From Bog-950 sp035299425 (GTDB lineage Bacteria; Bacteroidota; Bacteroidia; Chitinophagales; LD1), in NCBI GenBank assembly GCA_035299425.1, contig DATGWP010000024.1:1-64000 (forward strand): DNA of 64,000 nt, read 5' to 3'. A model generated the notes under the pieces. It worked only from the letters and a program-made list of their open reading frames with translations, did not search any database and was not told the DNA's origin. The number at the start of each line of letters is the position of its first letter. Position 1 is the stretch's first letter. This document shows positions 26,063 to 34,010 of the stretch, piece after piece. The position numbers were made by a program, and so were the translations under genes.

Positions 26063-27073
26063 TTATTGTTTGGTCGCTGTAACTTCCTCGTATACCAGAC
26101 GTGAGATGTCAGAAATTATGCCCGACAATTGAGTATTATCATTTCCCCGGGTCATAATACAGAGTAAGTATGGTGAACCCGCCAGATAAATAATACCACA
26201 TTCATGCAATTGCTTTTGGCCCGAGCCCGTAACTGCGCTTTCGCTAAATTTATGCGCAATTTGAGTGCCCCGGGGAATACCGGCTGCAATACCTTTATCA
26301 TAATTATTAGTACTTAATATACCCAGCGCCTTTTCAGACATAGCGCGACTAAGATAAGTGGCATTATAAAGCAATCTGAAAAAGCCCGAATAATCCCTTA
26401 CTGAAACAAGAATGCTATCGATGTTGCCTGCTGTATTAACACCAATATCAGACATTACAGTCATTATAAAGCCGGCATCTAACTGCTGCTCCAGCAGGGC
26501 CTTAGCTTCATAATCTGAATTAAGTATCATTCTGTTTACAAGATCCTCTATAGAATATTTGGCCCCCGGCTTTATAAGCGAGGAAGACAAAGGCTCATCT
26601 ACGGGTTTGATTATACGGCTATTGTACTTTACCTGTTGTTTAAAAAAACCTGGTTGTGCATCTTCTTTCTTTAGTGCAGCAATCATTATGGGAACCCGTA
26701 GTAAGTTGGCAGGCGAAAACTTTTCACTTTCGTGAATACCCATCCAGGGACCAAAATTCAAATCGCGGAAATAGACGGATATAAAAGTGGCTTTGTTCTG
26801 TTCTTTTGCAGTGTTAATGTAAGAAATAACTTTCTGCTGCATTTGTGCAACAGAGTTAAGAGGTGATGGATGATAGTTATCGCATTCCAGCAAAGGATTA
26901 ATATAGGTGTACCCACCTAAGCGATACTCATTAATTTCTGAACTCCTAACAACTGCTTTTCCGGGAACGTCAGAGTTAGGTTGGGTAAAAGTTAACCGCC
27001 CAATAAAATATCCTGCTAATGCAGTGAGAGAGCCTAATACAAAAAAGACTAAATACTTAACACGTTTATTCAT
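26063..27073 (-). CDS. Membrane-anchored class A beta-lactamase-like protein with lost active site
   Basis: 336 aa from ATG 27073 (MNKRVKYLV); an upstream TTG at 27115 is unlikely. One N-terminal transmembrane segment (~6-26), then a periplasmic domain of the class A beta-lactamase/serine hydrolase fold. The SxxK motif that normally reads SLLKVP reads NLLRVP here (AAC and CGG codons), the SDN motif reads SDY, and the KTG-like motif is HKFSES. Three of four catalytic positions are therefore changed, so beta-lactam hydrolysis is not expected; a binding or sensing role is possible. It lies just downstream of the two-component pair on the same strand, with a hairpin between. Confidence 0.8.
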   Translation of the reverse strand: MNKRVKYLVFFVLGSLTALAGYFIGRLTFTQPNSDVPGKAVVRSSEINEYRLGGYTYINPLLECDNYHPSPLNSVAQMQQKVISYINTAKEQNKATFISVYFRDLNFGPWMGIHESEKFSPANLLRVPIMIAALKKEDAQPGFFKQQVKYNSRIIKPVDEPLSSSLIKPGAKYSIEDLVNRMILNSDYEAKALLEQQLDAGFIMTVMSDIGVNTAGNIDSILVSVRDYSGFFRLLYNATYLSRAMSEKALGILSTNNYDKGIAAGIPRGTQIAHKFSESAVTGSGQKQLHECGIIYLAGSPYLLCIMTRGNDNTQLSGIISDISRLVYEEVTATKQ

Positions 27074-27096
27074 TTGAATACATAAAAAAGACCAAA

Positions 27097-27125
27097 GCCG
27101 TAAATTTTCCTTCAAAATTTACGGC
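27097..27125 (-). terminator. 12-bp inverted repeat after the two-component pair
   Basis: GCCGTAAATTTT and AAAATTTACGGC around a 5-nt loop, perfect arms. On the minus strand a six-T run follows 7 nt later. It probably ends the response regulator-kinase transcript; an operator role for the next gene is the alternative. Confidence 0.45.
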
Positions 27126-27216
27126 GAAGGCCCTTCTTAACCTGTTCTTAAATCCAATTTAAAAAAACATTTACGATGCAATACTATCATAGCTTGCAAA
27201 AGCAACAGATTAGAAG

Positions 27217-28578
27217 TTAATTAGAAAACCTGATAGTAAATTTGGTGCCAATACCAATGGTAGACTCTACCTTAATAGAAAATTTATGGGCCTTGAGAAT
27301 ACGGTGAGCCAGTGCCAGCCCGATACCAAAACCTTTTACCTTATCCACGCCCGGCGAACGGTAGAAAGGTTCAAAAATGAAAGGGAGGGTTTCTGCCGGT
27401 ATGCCCGGCCCCTTATCGGCAATTGATAAAGATATTGACTCTCCTTCTATCATTAGGTTTAGCTGTGCCGTGCCATCCTGCGAATATTTGCAGGCATTCT
27501 CTACAATATTTTTTATGGCTGTAGTCAGCAACTGCCGGTTCCCATAAAAAATTAACTGTTCATCACTTTGTGGTGGATTGGTAAGGTGTATATGCACCTG
27601 ATAGGCGGGGTACTGCTGCCTGACAAGTGTTCGGATGTCAAATAACAATTCATCTATGCGCAAAGGGCTGTGAGCCACCACATGGTTAGTTTGCAATCTC
27701 GAAAAATTCAACAAATCCTGTATCATCAATATCAGGTCGTCTAAGTCCTCCAGTACAGAATGCATAGTTTCCCTGTACGATTCGCTATTCCGGTTTTGAA
27801 TAAGGCTAACCTCCAGTTGAGATTTAATTTTGGTAAGCGGATTAAACAGCTCGTGCGATGCATTAGATACAAAACCACGCTGCATATTGAAAGAATCTTC
27901 CAGCTTATCAAACAAGCCGTTGAATGTAGATACCAAATCGGCTATTTCATCTTTCTCGGTTAAAGGAACTAATCGCTCAGAATGTTCTACCGGCGACAGG
28001 TTTCGCACATTGGTTATAATAGTAGTAATGGGATGTAGTGCCTGACCAACAAAAAACCAACCCATAATAAGTGTAACAAACATAGCTGCTACCAGCGTAA
28101 TAAAAAGCCCGGTACGTACTTTGCGTAGCAGCATATCTCCTTTTACATCAATTGCACCGGCAGTTACCACTACATCGGTACCATTACTATGCAGATATAT
28201 ACCAACCACTTTATGAGGCCCTTCGGCATATCTCACATACTTCTTGCTTCGTATTTCGGCAAACAGCCCAGGCGAAGTTTTAAAATATACGCTATCGTTA
28301 TTGGTATAAATTTCGTGGTTAGATGCATTGTAAATAGAAATATTCTCGTGGCTAAGCAAGTCATATTCCGAGCGGTCTATACTTTTTAAAATAGCTGAAT
28401 CAACTTCATTTACTTTAAGTAGCAAGTCAGCAGTAATACGGGCCTTTTCTTCAAGTCTGCTATAAAATTCCTGCTGGCTATAACTTTGTATAGATATATA
28501 ACTTACAAAAGATAACACAAACACAAGGGCCATAACCAGCATAGTAAAATAAACAGTTAGCCTTGGCTGAATAGTCAT
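27217..28578 (-). CDS. Sensor histidine kinase (HAMP, HisKA, HATPase)
   Basis: 453 aa. Two transmembrane segments (~10-30 and ~155-178) enclose a ~125-residue periplasmic sensor; then HAMP (GQALHPITTIITNVRNLSP), HisKA with phospho-acceptor His in SNASHELFNPLTKIKSQLE, and the ATPase with N box NIVENACKYS, G1 DKGPGIP, F box PFIFEPFYRSPG and G2 GFGIGLALAH. The H box has FNP in place of the common RTP, but the His and Glu are kept. It follows its response regulator by 3 nt. The signal is unknown; the adjacent pseudo-beta-lactamase hints at the cell envelope, which is inference only. Confidence 0.93.
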   Translation of the reverse strand: MTIQPRLTVYFTMLVMALVFVLSFVSYISIQSYSQQEFYSRLEEKARITADLLLKVNEVDSAILKSIDRSEYDLLSHENISIYNASNHEIYTNNDSVYFKTSPGLFAEIRSKKYVRYAEGPHKVVGIYLHSNGTDVVVTAGAIDVKGDMLLRKVRTGLFITLVAAMFVTLIMGWFFVGQALHPITTIITNVRNLSPVEHSERLVPLTEKDEIADLVSTFNGLFDKLEDSFNMQRGFVSNASHELFNPLTKIKSQLEVSLIQNRNSESYRETMHSVLEDLDDLILMIQDLLNFSRLQTNHVVAHSPLRIDELLFDIRTLVRQQYPAYQVHIHLTNPPQSDEQLIFYGNRQLLTTAIKNIVENACKYSQDGTAQLNLMIEGESISLSIADKGPGIPAETLPFIFEPFYRSPGVDKVKGFGIGLALAHRILKAHKFSIKVESTIGIGTKFTIRFSN

Positions 28579-28581
28579 GAC

Positions 28582-29259
28582 TCAATTTTCTTTTAAGATA
28601 TAGCCAATGCCGTGTAGGTTGTGTATTAGCTTTTTACCAAATGGCTTATCCACTTTATTGCGTAGGTAATTGATATAAACTTCAACAATATTGGTTCCTG
28701 TTTCAAAATCAATATTCCATATATCGCGCGCCAGGTCTGTTCTTGAGATGACTGTATTGGGCTTACGCATAAAATATTCCAACAATTTAAACTCCTGCGC
28801 GGTTAAGGTTACCGTAGTACCGGCACGTGTCACTTGCTTTAGCTTAAGGTTCACTTCAATATCAGCAAAATGTAATATATCTATAAATTCAGTATGCGGC
28901 GCCGAGCGTTTAAGCAGCCTGCGAATCCGCGCCAGCAATTCGCGAAAATCGAAAGGCTTTGTAAGATAATCGTCGGCACCTGCATCCAGACCTGTTACCA
29001 CATTATCTTTCGAATCTATAGCAGTAAGTAATAAAATCGGAATACTTGGATGTATCGCCCGGATGCGTTTACACAACTCTATACCCGTAATTCCAGGCAT
29101 AATTATATCCGATACTATAAGTTGATACTTACCCCCGCTGAATTGTGCAAGACCATCCAGACCATCGTAAGCTACATCTACAGTATATCCACTATCCTCC
29201 AATCCCTTTTTCAGAGCATTAGCAGTTTTTGTTTCGTCTTCTACAATTAAAATATTCAT
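28582..29259 (-). CDS. OmpR/PhoB-family response regulator
   Basis: 225 aa. Receiver domain ~1-115 with acidic pocket (VEDE), phospho-accepting Asp in IVSDIIMPG, the conserved Thr in LLLTAID and Lys in LTKPFDF. C-terminal winged-helix DNA-binding domain ~130-222 (LTAQEFKLLEYFMRKPNTVISRTDL, VEVYINYLRNKVD, HGIGYIL). First gene of the two-gene operon with the kinase. The promoter region carries an 11-bp-period direct repeat that fits binding by this protein family (29292-29310). Confidence 0.95.
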   Translation of the reverse strand: MNILIVEDETKTANALKKGLEDSGYTVDVAYDGLDGLAQFSGGKYQLIVSDIIMPGITGIELCKRIRAIHPSIPILLLTAIDSKDNVVTGLDAGADDYLTKPFDFRELLARIRRLLKRSAPHTEFIDILHFADIEVNLKLKQVTRAGTTVTLTAQEFKLLEYFMRKPNTVISRTDLARDIWNIDFETGTNIVEVYINYLRNKVDKPFGKKLIHNLHGIGYILKEN

Positions 29260-29263
29260 GTAT

Positions 29264-29310
29264 CAAAAGTATGAGTGGCAACTACGAAGTAAGTTAGAAA
29301 TTAGTTAGAA
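29264..29310 (-). promoter_or_regulatory. Promoter with 11-bp-period direct repeat upstream of the response regulator
   Basis: Minus strand TACTTTTG (29271-29264) matches TAnnTTTG and lies 4 nt before the ATG, which predicts a leaderless or nearly leaderless mRNA. Further upstream TTCTAACT occurs twice (29310-29303 and 29299-29292), exactly 11 bp apart, where the -33 element should be. PhoB/OmpR regulators bind such direct repeats, so autoactivation is likely. Confidence 0.5.
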
Positions 29311-29357
29311 GAAATTCCTTCACACATTATACGTAGCATGTTTCCAAATGAATAGAA

Positions 29358-29404
29358 AACCAATGGATTTTTTACGTTGTTTTTAAAAACAAGACCCGTT
29401 GGTT
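29358..29404. repeat. Nested inverted repeat in a divergent intergenic region
   Basis: Outer arms AACCAATGG and CCGTTGGTT (8 of 9 pair) enclose a perfect 16-bp palindrome, TTGTTTTTAAAAACAA. It lies between the minus-strand two-component operon and the plus-strand LuxR gene. The remaining bases of 29311-29608 show no gene; no -7 match found for the LuxR gene. Confidence 0.5.
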
Positions 29405-29608
29405 TAATTCCACAAAATTACTGCGTACTTTTCGCCATCACCTCACAGTTACTCAAATTTGGACAAAATTCCGATGGCAAAGCCTTTGCAATTTAACATT
29501 TGAGGACTCAAAGGACCACTGGGTTCAAAGCATTTATATGCTAAAATCACTGAATTCAGTTATTGCGATTGAATTTATTTAAATAAACCTTTGAGAACCC
29601 AATTAGTT

Positions 29609-29902
29609 ATGAAGAAGATAGCGGCGAAGGTTAAAAAAAACAAGACTAAAAAGAAAGCAAACGGATTTGCCGGAAAAAAGTTGAAGGTCCTTAAAAGGAC
29701 CAAAGTGAGTGTTTTAAGCGAGCGGGAAACCGAAATATTGCAGAACATGGCCAATGGCTTATCCAGTAAAAATATAGCTGATAAGCTATGCATCAGTTTT
29801 GATACTGTGGAATCGCATCGTAAAAGTATTCACCGAAAAATAGGTGTGAATACGGCAACAGAGGCTATAGCATTTGGATTTAGAAACGGACTATTGAATT
29901 AA
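29609..29902 (+). CDS. Short LuxR-type (GerE) DNA-binding protein
   Basis: 97 aa from ATG 29609 (MKKIAAKVKK); an earlier TTG at 29591 is less likely. The first ~35 residues are a very basic, Lys-rich tail. Residues ~38-97 are a complete LuxR/GerE helix-turn-helix: SERETEILQNMANGLSSKNIADKLCISFDTVESHRKSIHRKIGV. There is no receiver or ligand domain. The next gene, 52 nt downstream, encodes a receiver without a DNA-binding domain, so the two could form a split NarL-type regulator; this is inference. The Lys tail may add nonspecific DNA binding. Confidence 0.85.
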   Translation: MKKIAAKVKKNKTKKKANGFAGKKLKVLKRTKVSVLSERETEILQNMANGLSSKNIADKLCISFDTVESHRKSIHRKIGVNTATEAIAFGFRNGLLN

Positions 29903-29954
29903 CAACCAATTATCTGCCTTAGCGCGGCCCATAATTGTTCTTAACCCCCTAAAA

Positions 29955-30425
29955 ATGGAACATTTTGTAGCCCCTTATGTGCTCATGGTAGACGATGATG
30001 AGGATGACCGCAGCTTGTTTGCCGAAACTTTTACACACGCTGCCCCGATGGCAAAATTATACCAATTGAGCAGTGGTGCTGCACTTATTCAACATCTGAA
30101 AAAAAATCCTTTACCCGAAATGATTTTTTTAGATCTGAATATGCCCTGTATTAGTGGGTTTGAATGCTTAATGCATATTAGAAGTGATTCAGAATTAAGC
30201 AACATTCCGGTTATTATTTATACCACCTCAATGGCTTATATAGATATTGAAGAAGCATTTCACAAAGGTGCCACCTTTTTCCTGCCCAAGCCCGCCAACC
30301 TATCCTGCCTGGCCCAGGCCATACAACATCTTTACGCCTTAAACTTAAAAACCCACCAAACGAATAAAAGTGACTTTGTATTGACATTTCAGTCGCGTCA
30401 GAAGGTCCATAAAAGCTATTTATAG
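29955..30425 (+). CDS. Stand-alone response-regulator receiver protein
   Basis: 156 aa. CheY-like receiver ~8-130: acidic pair in LMVDDDEDDRSLF, phospho-acceptor Asp in MIFLDLNMP, Thr/Ser in IIYTTS, Lys in FFLPKPAN. The extended acidic patch DDDEDDR is typical of the Rcp1/CheY-like group in Bacteroidota and cyanobacteria. About 25 residues follow without an output domain. It is 52 nt after the LuxR-type gene in the same direction. No kinase for it is seen in the window other than that at 27217. Confidence 0.88.
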   Translation: MEHFVAPYVLMVDDDEDDRSLFAETFTHAAPMAKLYQLSSGAALIQHLKKNPLPEMIFLDLNMPCISGFECLMHIRSDSELSNIPVIIYTTSMAYIDIEEAFHKGATFFLPKPANLSCLAQAIQHLYALNLKTHQTNKSDFVLTFQSRQKVHKSYL

Positions 30426-30442
30426 TGCAGTAATGCACCAGC

Positions 30443-30475
30443 AAAAAAATGCCGCACCCAATTAGGGTGCGGCAT
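30443..30475 (-). terminator. Intrinsic terminator of the 30497 gene
   Basis: Minus strand: ATGCCGCACCC, loop TAATT, GGGTGCGGCAT, then seven T. Perfect 11-bp GC-rich stem, 22 nt after the stop codon. It may also end the convergent receiver gene transcript. Confidence 0.9.
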
Positions 30476-30496
30476 GGCTGTAAAAAAATCTTCGGC

Positions 30497-33400
30497 TTAC
30501 TCTATCACCAGATTGTAGCTGGCAGAGCCCTTCGGCGTATTTACATTTACAATATAAATGCCTTTTGTAAACTGGTTTAGATTAAAGGTATGGCTATAAC
30601 CCGATGCTATGCTTATACCATTCCATTGCTGGAAAGTGCGGCCGGTAACATCCATAATAGCTACTTCCATTTTCCCCTCTACACCAATTGATTTAAGCGT
30701 AACAAAATCGCTTGAAGGATTAGGATACAATACAATTGAGCCCTGGCTTAACTGATTAATACCAACGCAAACAAAAACTACGATACCTGCTTCAGCCGTG
30801 TCGGCACAACCATTAACATCGGTAAACGCATACGATATAACGTTGTTGCCTATTGTAGTAGGAGCAAATTCATTATTTGTAACACCTACGCCAAAGAAAC
30901 TGCCACCGGCAGGGCTTCCGCCACTAAGTGTAACTGCACCTTCGCCAAAACAGGCTGAGTCTACGGGCAAAGTAAGTGTAACTGTAGGTATGGTATTAAT
31001 GGTTACATCTACTTCATCGGTAGCGGTACAGGTATTGGCATCGGTAATGGTTACCGAGTAAGTACCGCTGGCTGATACAACAAGCGTTTGTGCGCTGCTG
31101 TTATCGCTCCAGTCGTAGGTAGCGCCTGCATTGCCGGCATCAAGGGTGGTAGTGCCACCACATTGGGTAACATCGCTGCCAAGGTCTACCGAAGGTACTG
31201 TGTTGATCGTTACATCTACTTCATCGGTAGCGGTACAAGTATTGGCATCGGTAATAGTTACCGAGTAAGTACCGCTGGCTGATACAACAAGCGTTTGTGC
31301 GCTGCTGTTATCGCTCCAATCGTAGGTAGCGCCTGCATTGCCGGCATCAAGTGCGGTAGTGCCACCACATTGGGTAACATCGCTGCCAAGGTCTACAGTA
31401 GGTATCGTGTTGATGGTTACATCTACTTCACCTGTAGCAGTGCAGGTATTGGCATCGGTAATGGTAACCGAGTAAGTACCGCTGGCTGATACAACAAGCG
31501 TTTGTGCGCTGCTGTTATCGCTCCAGTCGTAGGTAGCGCCTGCATTGCCGGCATCAAGTGTGGTAGTGCCACCGCATTGGGTAACATCGCTGCCAAGGTC
31601 TACTGTAGGTACGGTGTTGATGGTTACATCTACTTCATCTGTAGCAGTACAGGTATTGGCATCTGTAATAGTTACCGAGTAAGTACCACTGGCTGATACA
31701 ACCAGCGTTTGCGCACTGCTGTTATCGCTCCAATCGTAGGTAGAGCCTGCGTTGCCAGCATTCAGCGTAGTAGTGCCACCGCATTGGGTAACATCGTTGC
31801 CAAGGTCGACGGTAGGTACTGTGTTGATGGTTACATCTACTTCATCGCTAGCAGTACAGGTATTGGCGTCGGTGATAGTTACTGAGTAAGTACCGCTGGC
31901 GGATACAACAAGCGTTTGAGCGCTGCTGTTATCGCTCCAATCGTAGGTAGCGCCCGCATTGCCGGCATCAAGTGTAGTAGTGCCACCACATTGGGTAACA
32001 TCGCTGCCAAGGTCTACCGTAGGTACGGCGTTGATAGTTACATCTACTTCATCGCTGGCAGTACAAATATTTACATCGGTAATGGTGACCGAATAAGTAC
32101 CGCTGGCGGATACAACAAGCGTTTGCGCACTGCTGTTATCGCTCCAATCGTAGGTAGCGCCTGCATTGCCGGCATCTAAGGTAGTGGTACCACCGCATTG
32201 AATAACATCGCTGCCAAGGTCTACCGTAGGTACCGGGTTAATAGTTACATCTACTTCATCGGTAGCGGTACAGGTATTGGCATCGGTTACAGTTACCGAG
32301 TAGGTACCGCTGGCAGTAGCTACAAGTATCTGGGCGCTGCTATTATCGCTCCATGCATAGGTAGCACCTGCATTACCGGCAAACAAGCCAGCAGTGCCGC
32401 CGCATTGTACAACATCGTTGCCAAGGTCTACGGTAGGTACTGTGTTGATGGTTACATCTACTTCATCGCTAGCGCTACAGTTGTTTGCATCTGTTACCGT
32501 AACTGTATAGGTATTGGTTGATGAAGCTACAAGTGTTTGGCTGCTAGTAGCATTGCTCCAGCTATAAGCAGCACCTGCATTGCCAGCATCGAGGGTAACA
32601 GTACCTCCACATTGCGTTACATCATTACCCAATGCCACAACAGGGTTGCTTACGTTAGTAAGCGTTTTGCCTACAGCAGCAGAATCGGCACAACCTGTAA
32701 GGTTGGTTTTAACCATGTTGTAGGTTCCAGGCGTGCTGGTAGTATAGGTATTAGAATTAGCCAAAGGAATAAGGTTACCATCTACATACCACTGGCTGGT
32801 TCCGCCCGAAGTGCCGGTAAGCGTAACACTGCCACCCGGGCATATTCCGTTGAACCCGCTAATGGTAACCACCGGAACTGCATTAACTCTAACGGCTTTG
32901 CTCCAGAAAGTATCCGGGGCACAACCACCATAATCCAGCAATACATTTACGGTATAGTTGCCCGGGCCATTGTAGGTGTGCGTTCCGCTACCCGACTGAA
33001 CAGTATCGCGCGAGCCATCGCCCCATGCATAAATTACTTTATAATCATTTACGCCGGCAGCTCCTATATTTATAGCTGTACCGTTGCAAACAGAATCATC
33101 TTCGATAGCAAAAGCCGGTGGCATAACCAGGCCTCTTAAATCATCTGGGTTAGAGCCAAACTGAGGCCCCCATTGACCAGATGTTTTTATTAAATTAAAA
33201 GAACTGCTTATGTTAGAGATAAGGAAAGTATCAGCACGCCAGTGCATGGCACCAAATGTTTCGCCATTTGTAGTACCGGTAATAGGAATATTAGTAGCTG
33301 TATAAGGGGCAGTGGCCAATACTTTTTCGAACACTACAGTGGTATTACCCGACCAGTGGTAAATCAAATCATCTACAGGATTATAGCATATTACCTCACC

Positions 33401-33880
33401 ATCGGCCCCTGCACCCAGCGCTGCGGCCAGGGTTTTGTTGCCATTGGTTTTATCAATTTCGTAGAGTGTTTCAGGTACTGTGGCACCGTTGCCGGTTACA
33501 CCAAACAGCTGACCATCTTTACGGAAGGTGATTGACGAAAAATTATCGCCCAGGTTACCTACCTGTGTGCATACACCTGTAGGCAGGTCGATGGTGCAAA
33601 GCACCCTGCCGGTTACACCGCTTACTTTACAAATAATATACGTTTTAAACTCACACGGGTCGAAAGCCATACCATTCATACCCGTGATAGTAAAGCCCGG
33701 AAGCGTGGGCCCTATACGGTCCTCTATCTGAAAAGTAACAGGGTCTAAAGACCACAAAGAATCCTGGAAAGGGCTTGCTCCCCAAATCTTTGTTTCAGGG
33801 GGATAAGTTTGGCCAAAAGCGGAAACGGACATCCACAGGGCCAAACATAACGATGTTAAAAGGGTAAAGATTTTTTTCAT
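30497..33880 (-). CDS. T9SS-exported repeat protein with eight near-identical 69-aa repeats
   Basis: 1,127 aa. Signal peptide 1-23 (ends SVSAFGQ). Residues ~25-255 look like a beta-propeller or SMP-30-like fold (repeated short sheets such as TYIICKVSGVTGRVLCTIDL). Then PKD/Ig domains to ~410, eight tandem repeats of 69 residues (pattern VPTVDLGSDVTQCGG...SGTYSVTITDANTCTATDEVDVTIN), one diverged Ig domain, and a T9SS type A sorting domain (VLYPNPSSDFVTLKS...FTKGIYIVNV). Predicted to be exported and anchored on the surface; function unknown, adhesin-like architecture. It ends at a strong terminator, so it is likely a single-gene transcript. Confidence 0.9.
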   Translation of the reverse strand: MKKIFTLLTSLCLALWMSVSAFGQTYPPETKIWGASPFQDSLWSLDPVTFQIEDRIGPTLPGFTITGMNGMAFDPCEFKTYIICKVSGVTGRVLCTIDLPTGVCTQVGNLGDNFSSITFRKDGQLFGVTGNGATVPETLYEIDKTNGNKTLAAALGAGADGEVICYNPVDDLIYHWSGNTTVVFEKVLATAPYTATNIPITGTTNGETFGAMHWRADTFLISNISSSFNLIKTSGQWGPQFGSNPDDLRGLVMPPAFAIEDDSVCNGTAINIGAAGVNDYKVIYAWGDGSRDTVQSGSGTHTYNGPGNYTVNVLLDYGGCAPDTFWSKAVRVNAVPVVTISGFNGICPGGSVTLTGTSGGTSQWYVDGNLIPLANSNTYTTSTPGTYNMVKTNLTGCADSAAVGKTLTNVSNPVVALGNDVTQCGGTVTLDAGNAGAAYSWSNATSSQTLVASSTNTYTVTVTDANNCSASDEVDVTINTVPTVDLGNDVVQCGGTAGLFAGNAGATYAWSDNSSAQILVATASGTYSVTVTDANTCTATDEVDVTINPVPTVDLGSDVIQCGGTTTLDAGNAGATYDWSDNSSAQTLVVSASGTYSVTITDVNICTASDEVDVTINAVPTVDLGSDVTQCGGTTTLDAGNAGATYDWSDNSSAQTLVVSASGTYSVTITDANTCTASDEVDVTINTVPTVDLGNDVTQCGGTTTLNAGNAGSTYDWSDNSSAQTLVVSASGTYSVTITDANTCTATDEVDVTINTVPTVDLGSDVTQCGGTTTLDAGNAGATYDWSDNSSAQTLVVSASGTYSVTITDANTCTATGEVDVTINTIPTVDLGSDVTQCGGTTALDAGNAGATYDWSDNSSAQTLVVSASGTYSVTITDANTCTATDEVDVTINTVPSVDLGSDVTQCGGTTTLDAGNAGATYDWSDNSSAQTLVVSASGTYSVTITDANTCTATDEVDVTINTIPTVTLTLPVDSACFGEGAVTLSGGSPAGGSFFGVGVTNNEFAPTTIGNNVISYAFTDVNGCADTAEAGIVVFVCVGINQLSQGSIVLYPNPSSDFVTLKSIGVEGKMEVAIMDVTGRTFQQWNGISIASGYSHTFNLNQFTKGIYIVNVNTPKGSASYNLVIE
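30995..32650 (-). repeat. Eight tandem 207-bp repeats, several nearly identical in DNA
   Basis: Period 207 bp (69 codons) with no indels between units. Units 3-8 encode almost the same protein; the first two are diverged. Near identity at silent positions points to recent duplication or gene conversion, so copy number may vary between strains or be misassembled. Each unit has two Cys (TQCGG and NTC). Confidence 0.92.
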
Positions 33881-34010
33881 AACTGTGCTTTTAAGTAAAG
33901 AGAATATTGCCGAGCCTAAAAATAAGCTTTTATAACTACGGGTGATACCTGCCAGTCGGATATAAATAATGTCTTATCAACAGTGTCAGTACAGGTACTA
34001 TCTCCTGCTT

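Noticed and set aside
30995..32650. Regular repeats that could suggest a CRISPR array
   Set aside because: Period is 207 bp, there are no short identical repeats with unique spacers, and the units are in-frame protein repeats.
30798..33139. Plus-strand ORFs with a repeating MCAAVIAPVVGSACIAGIK pattern
   Set aside because: They are antisense shadows of the 207-bp coding repeats; the minus frame has a signal peptide and a sorting domain.
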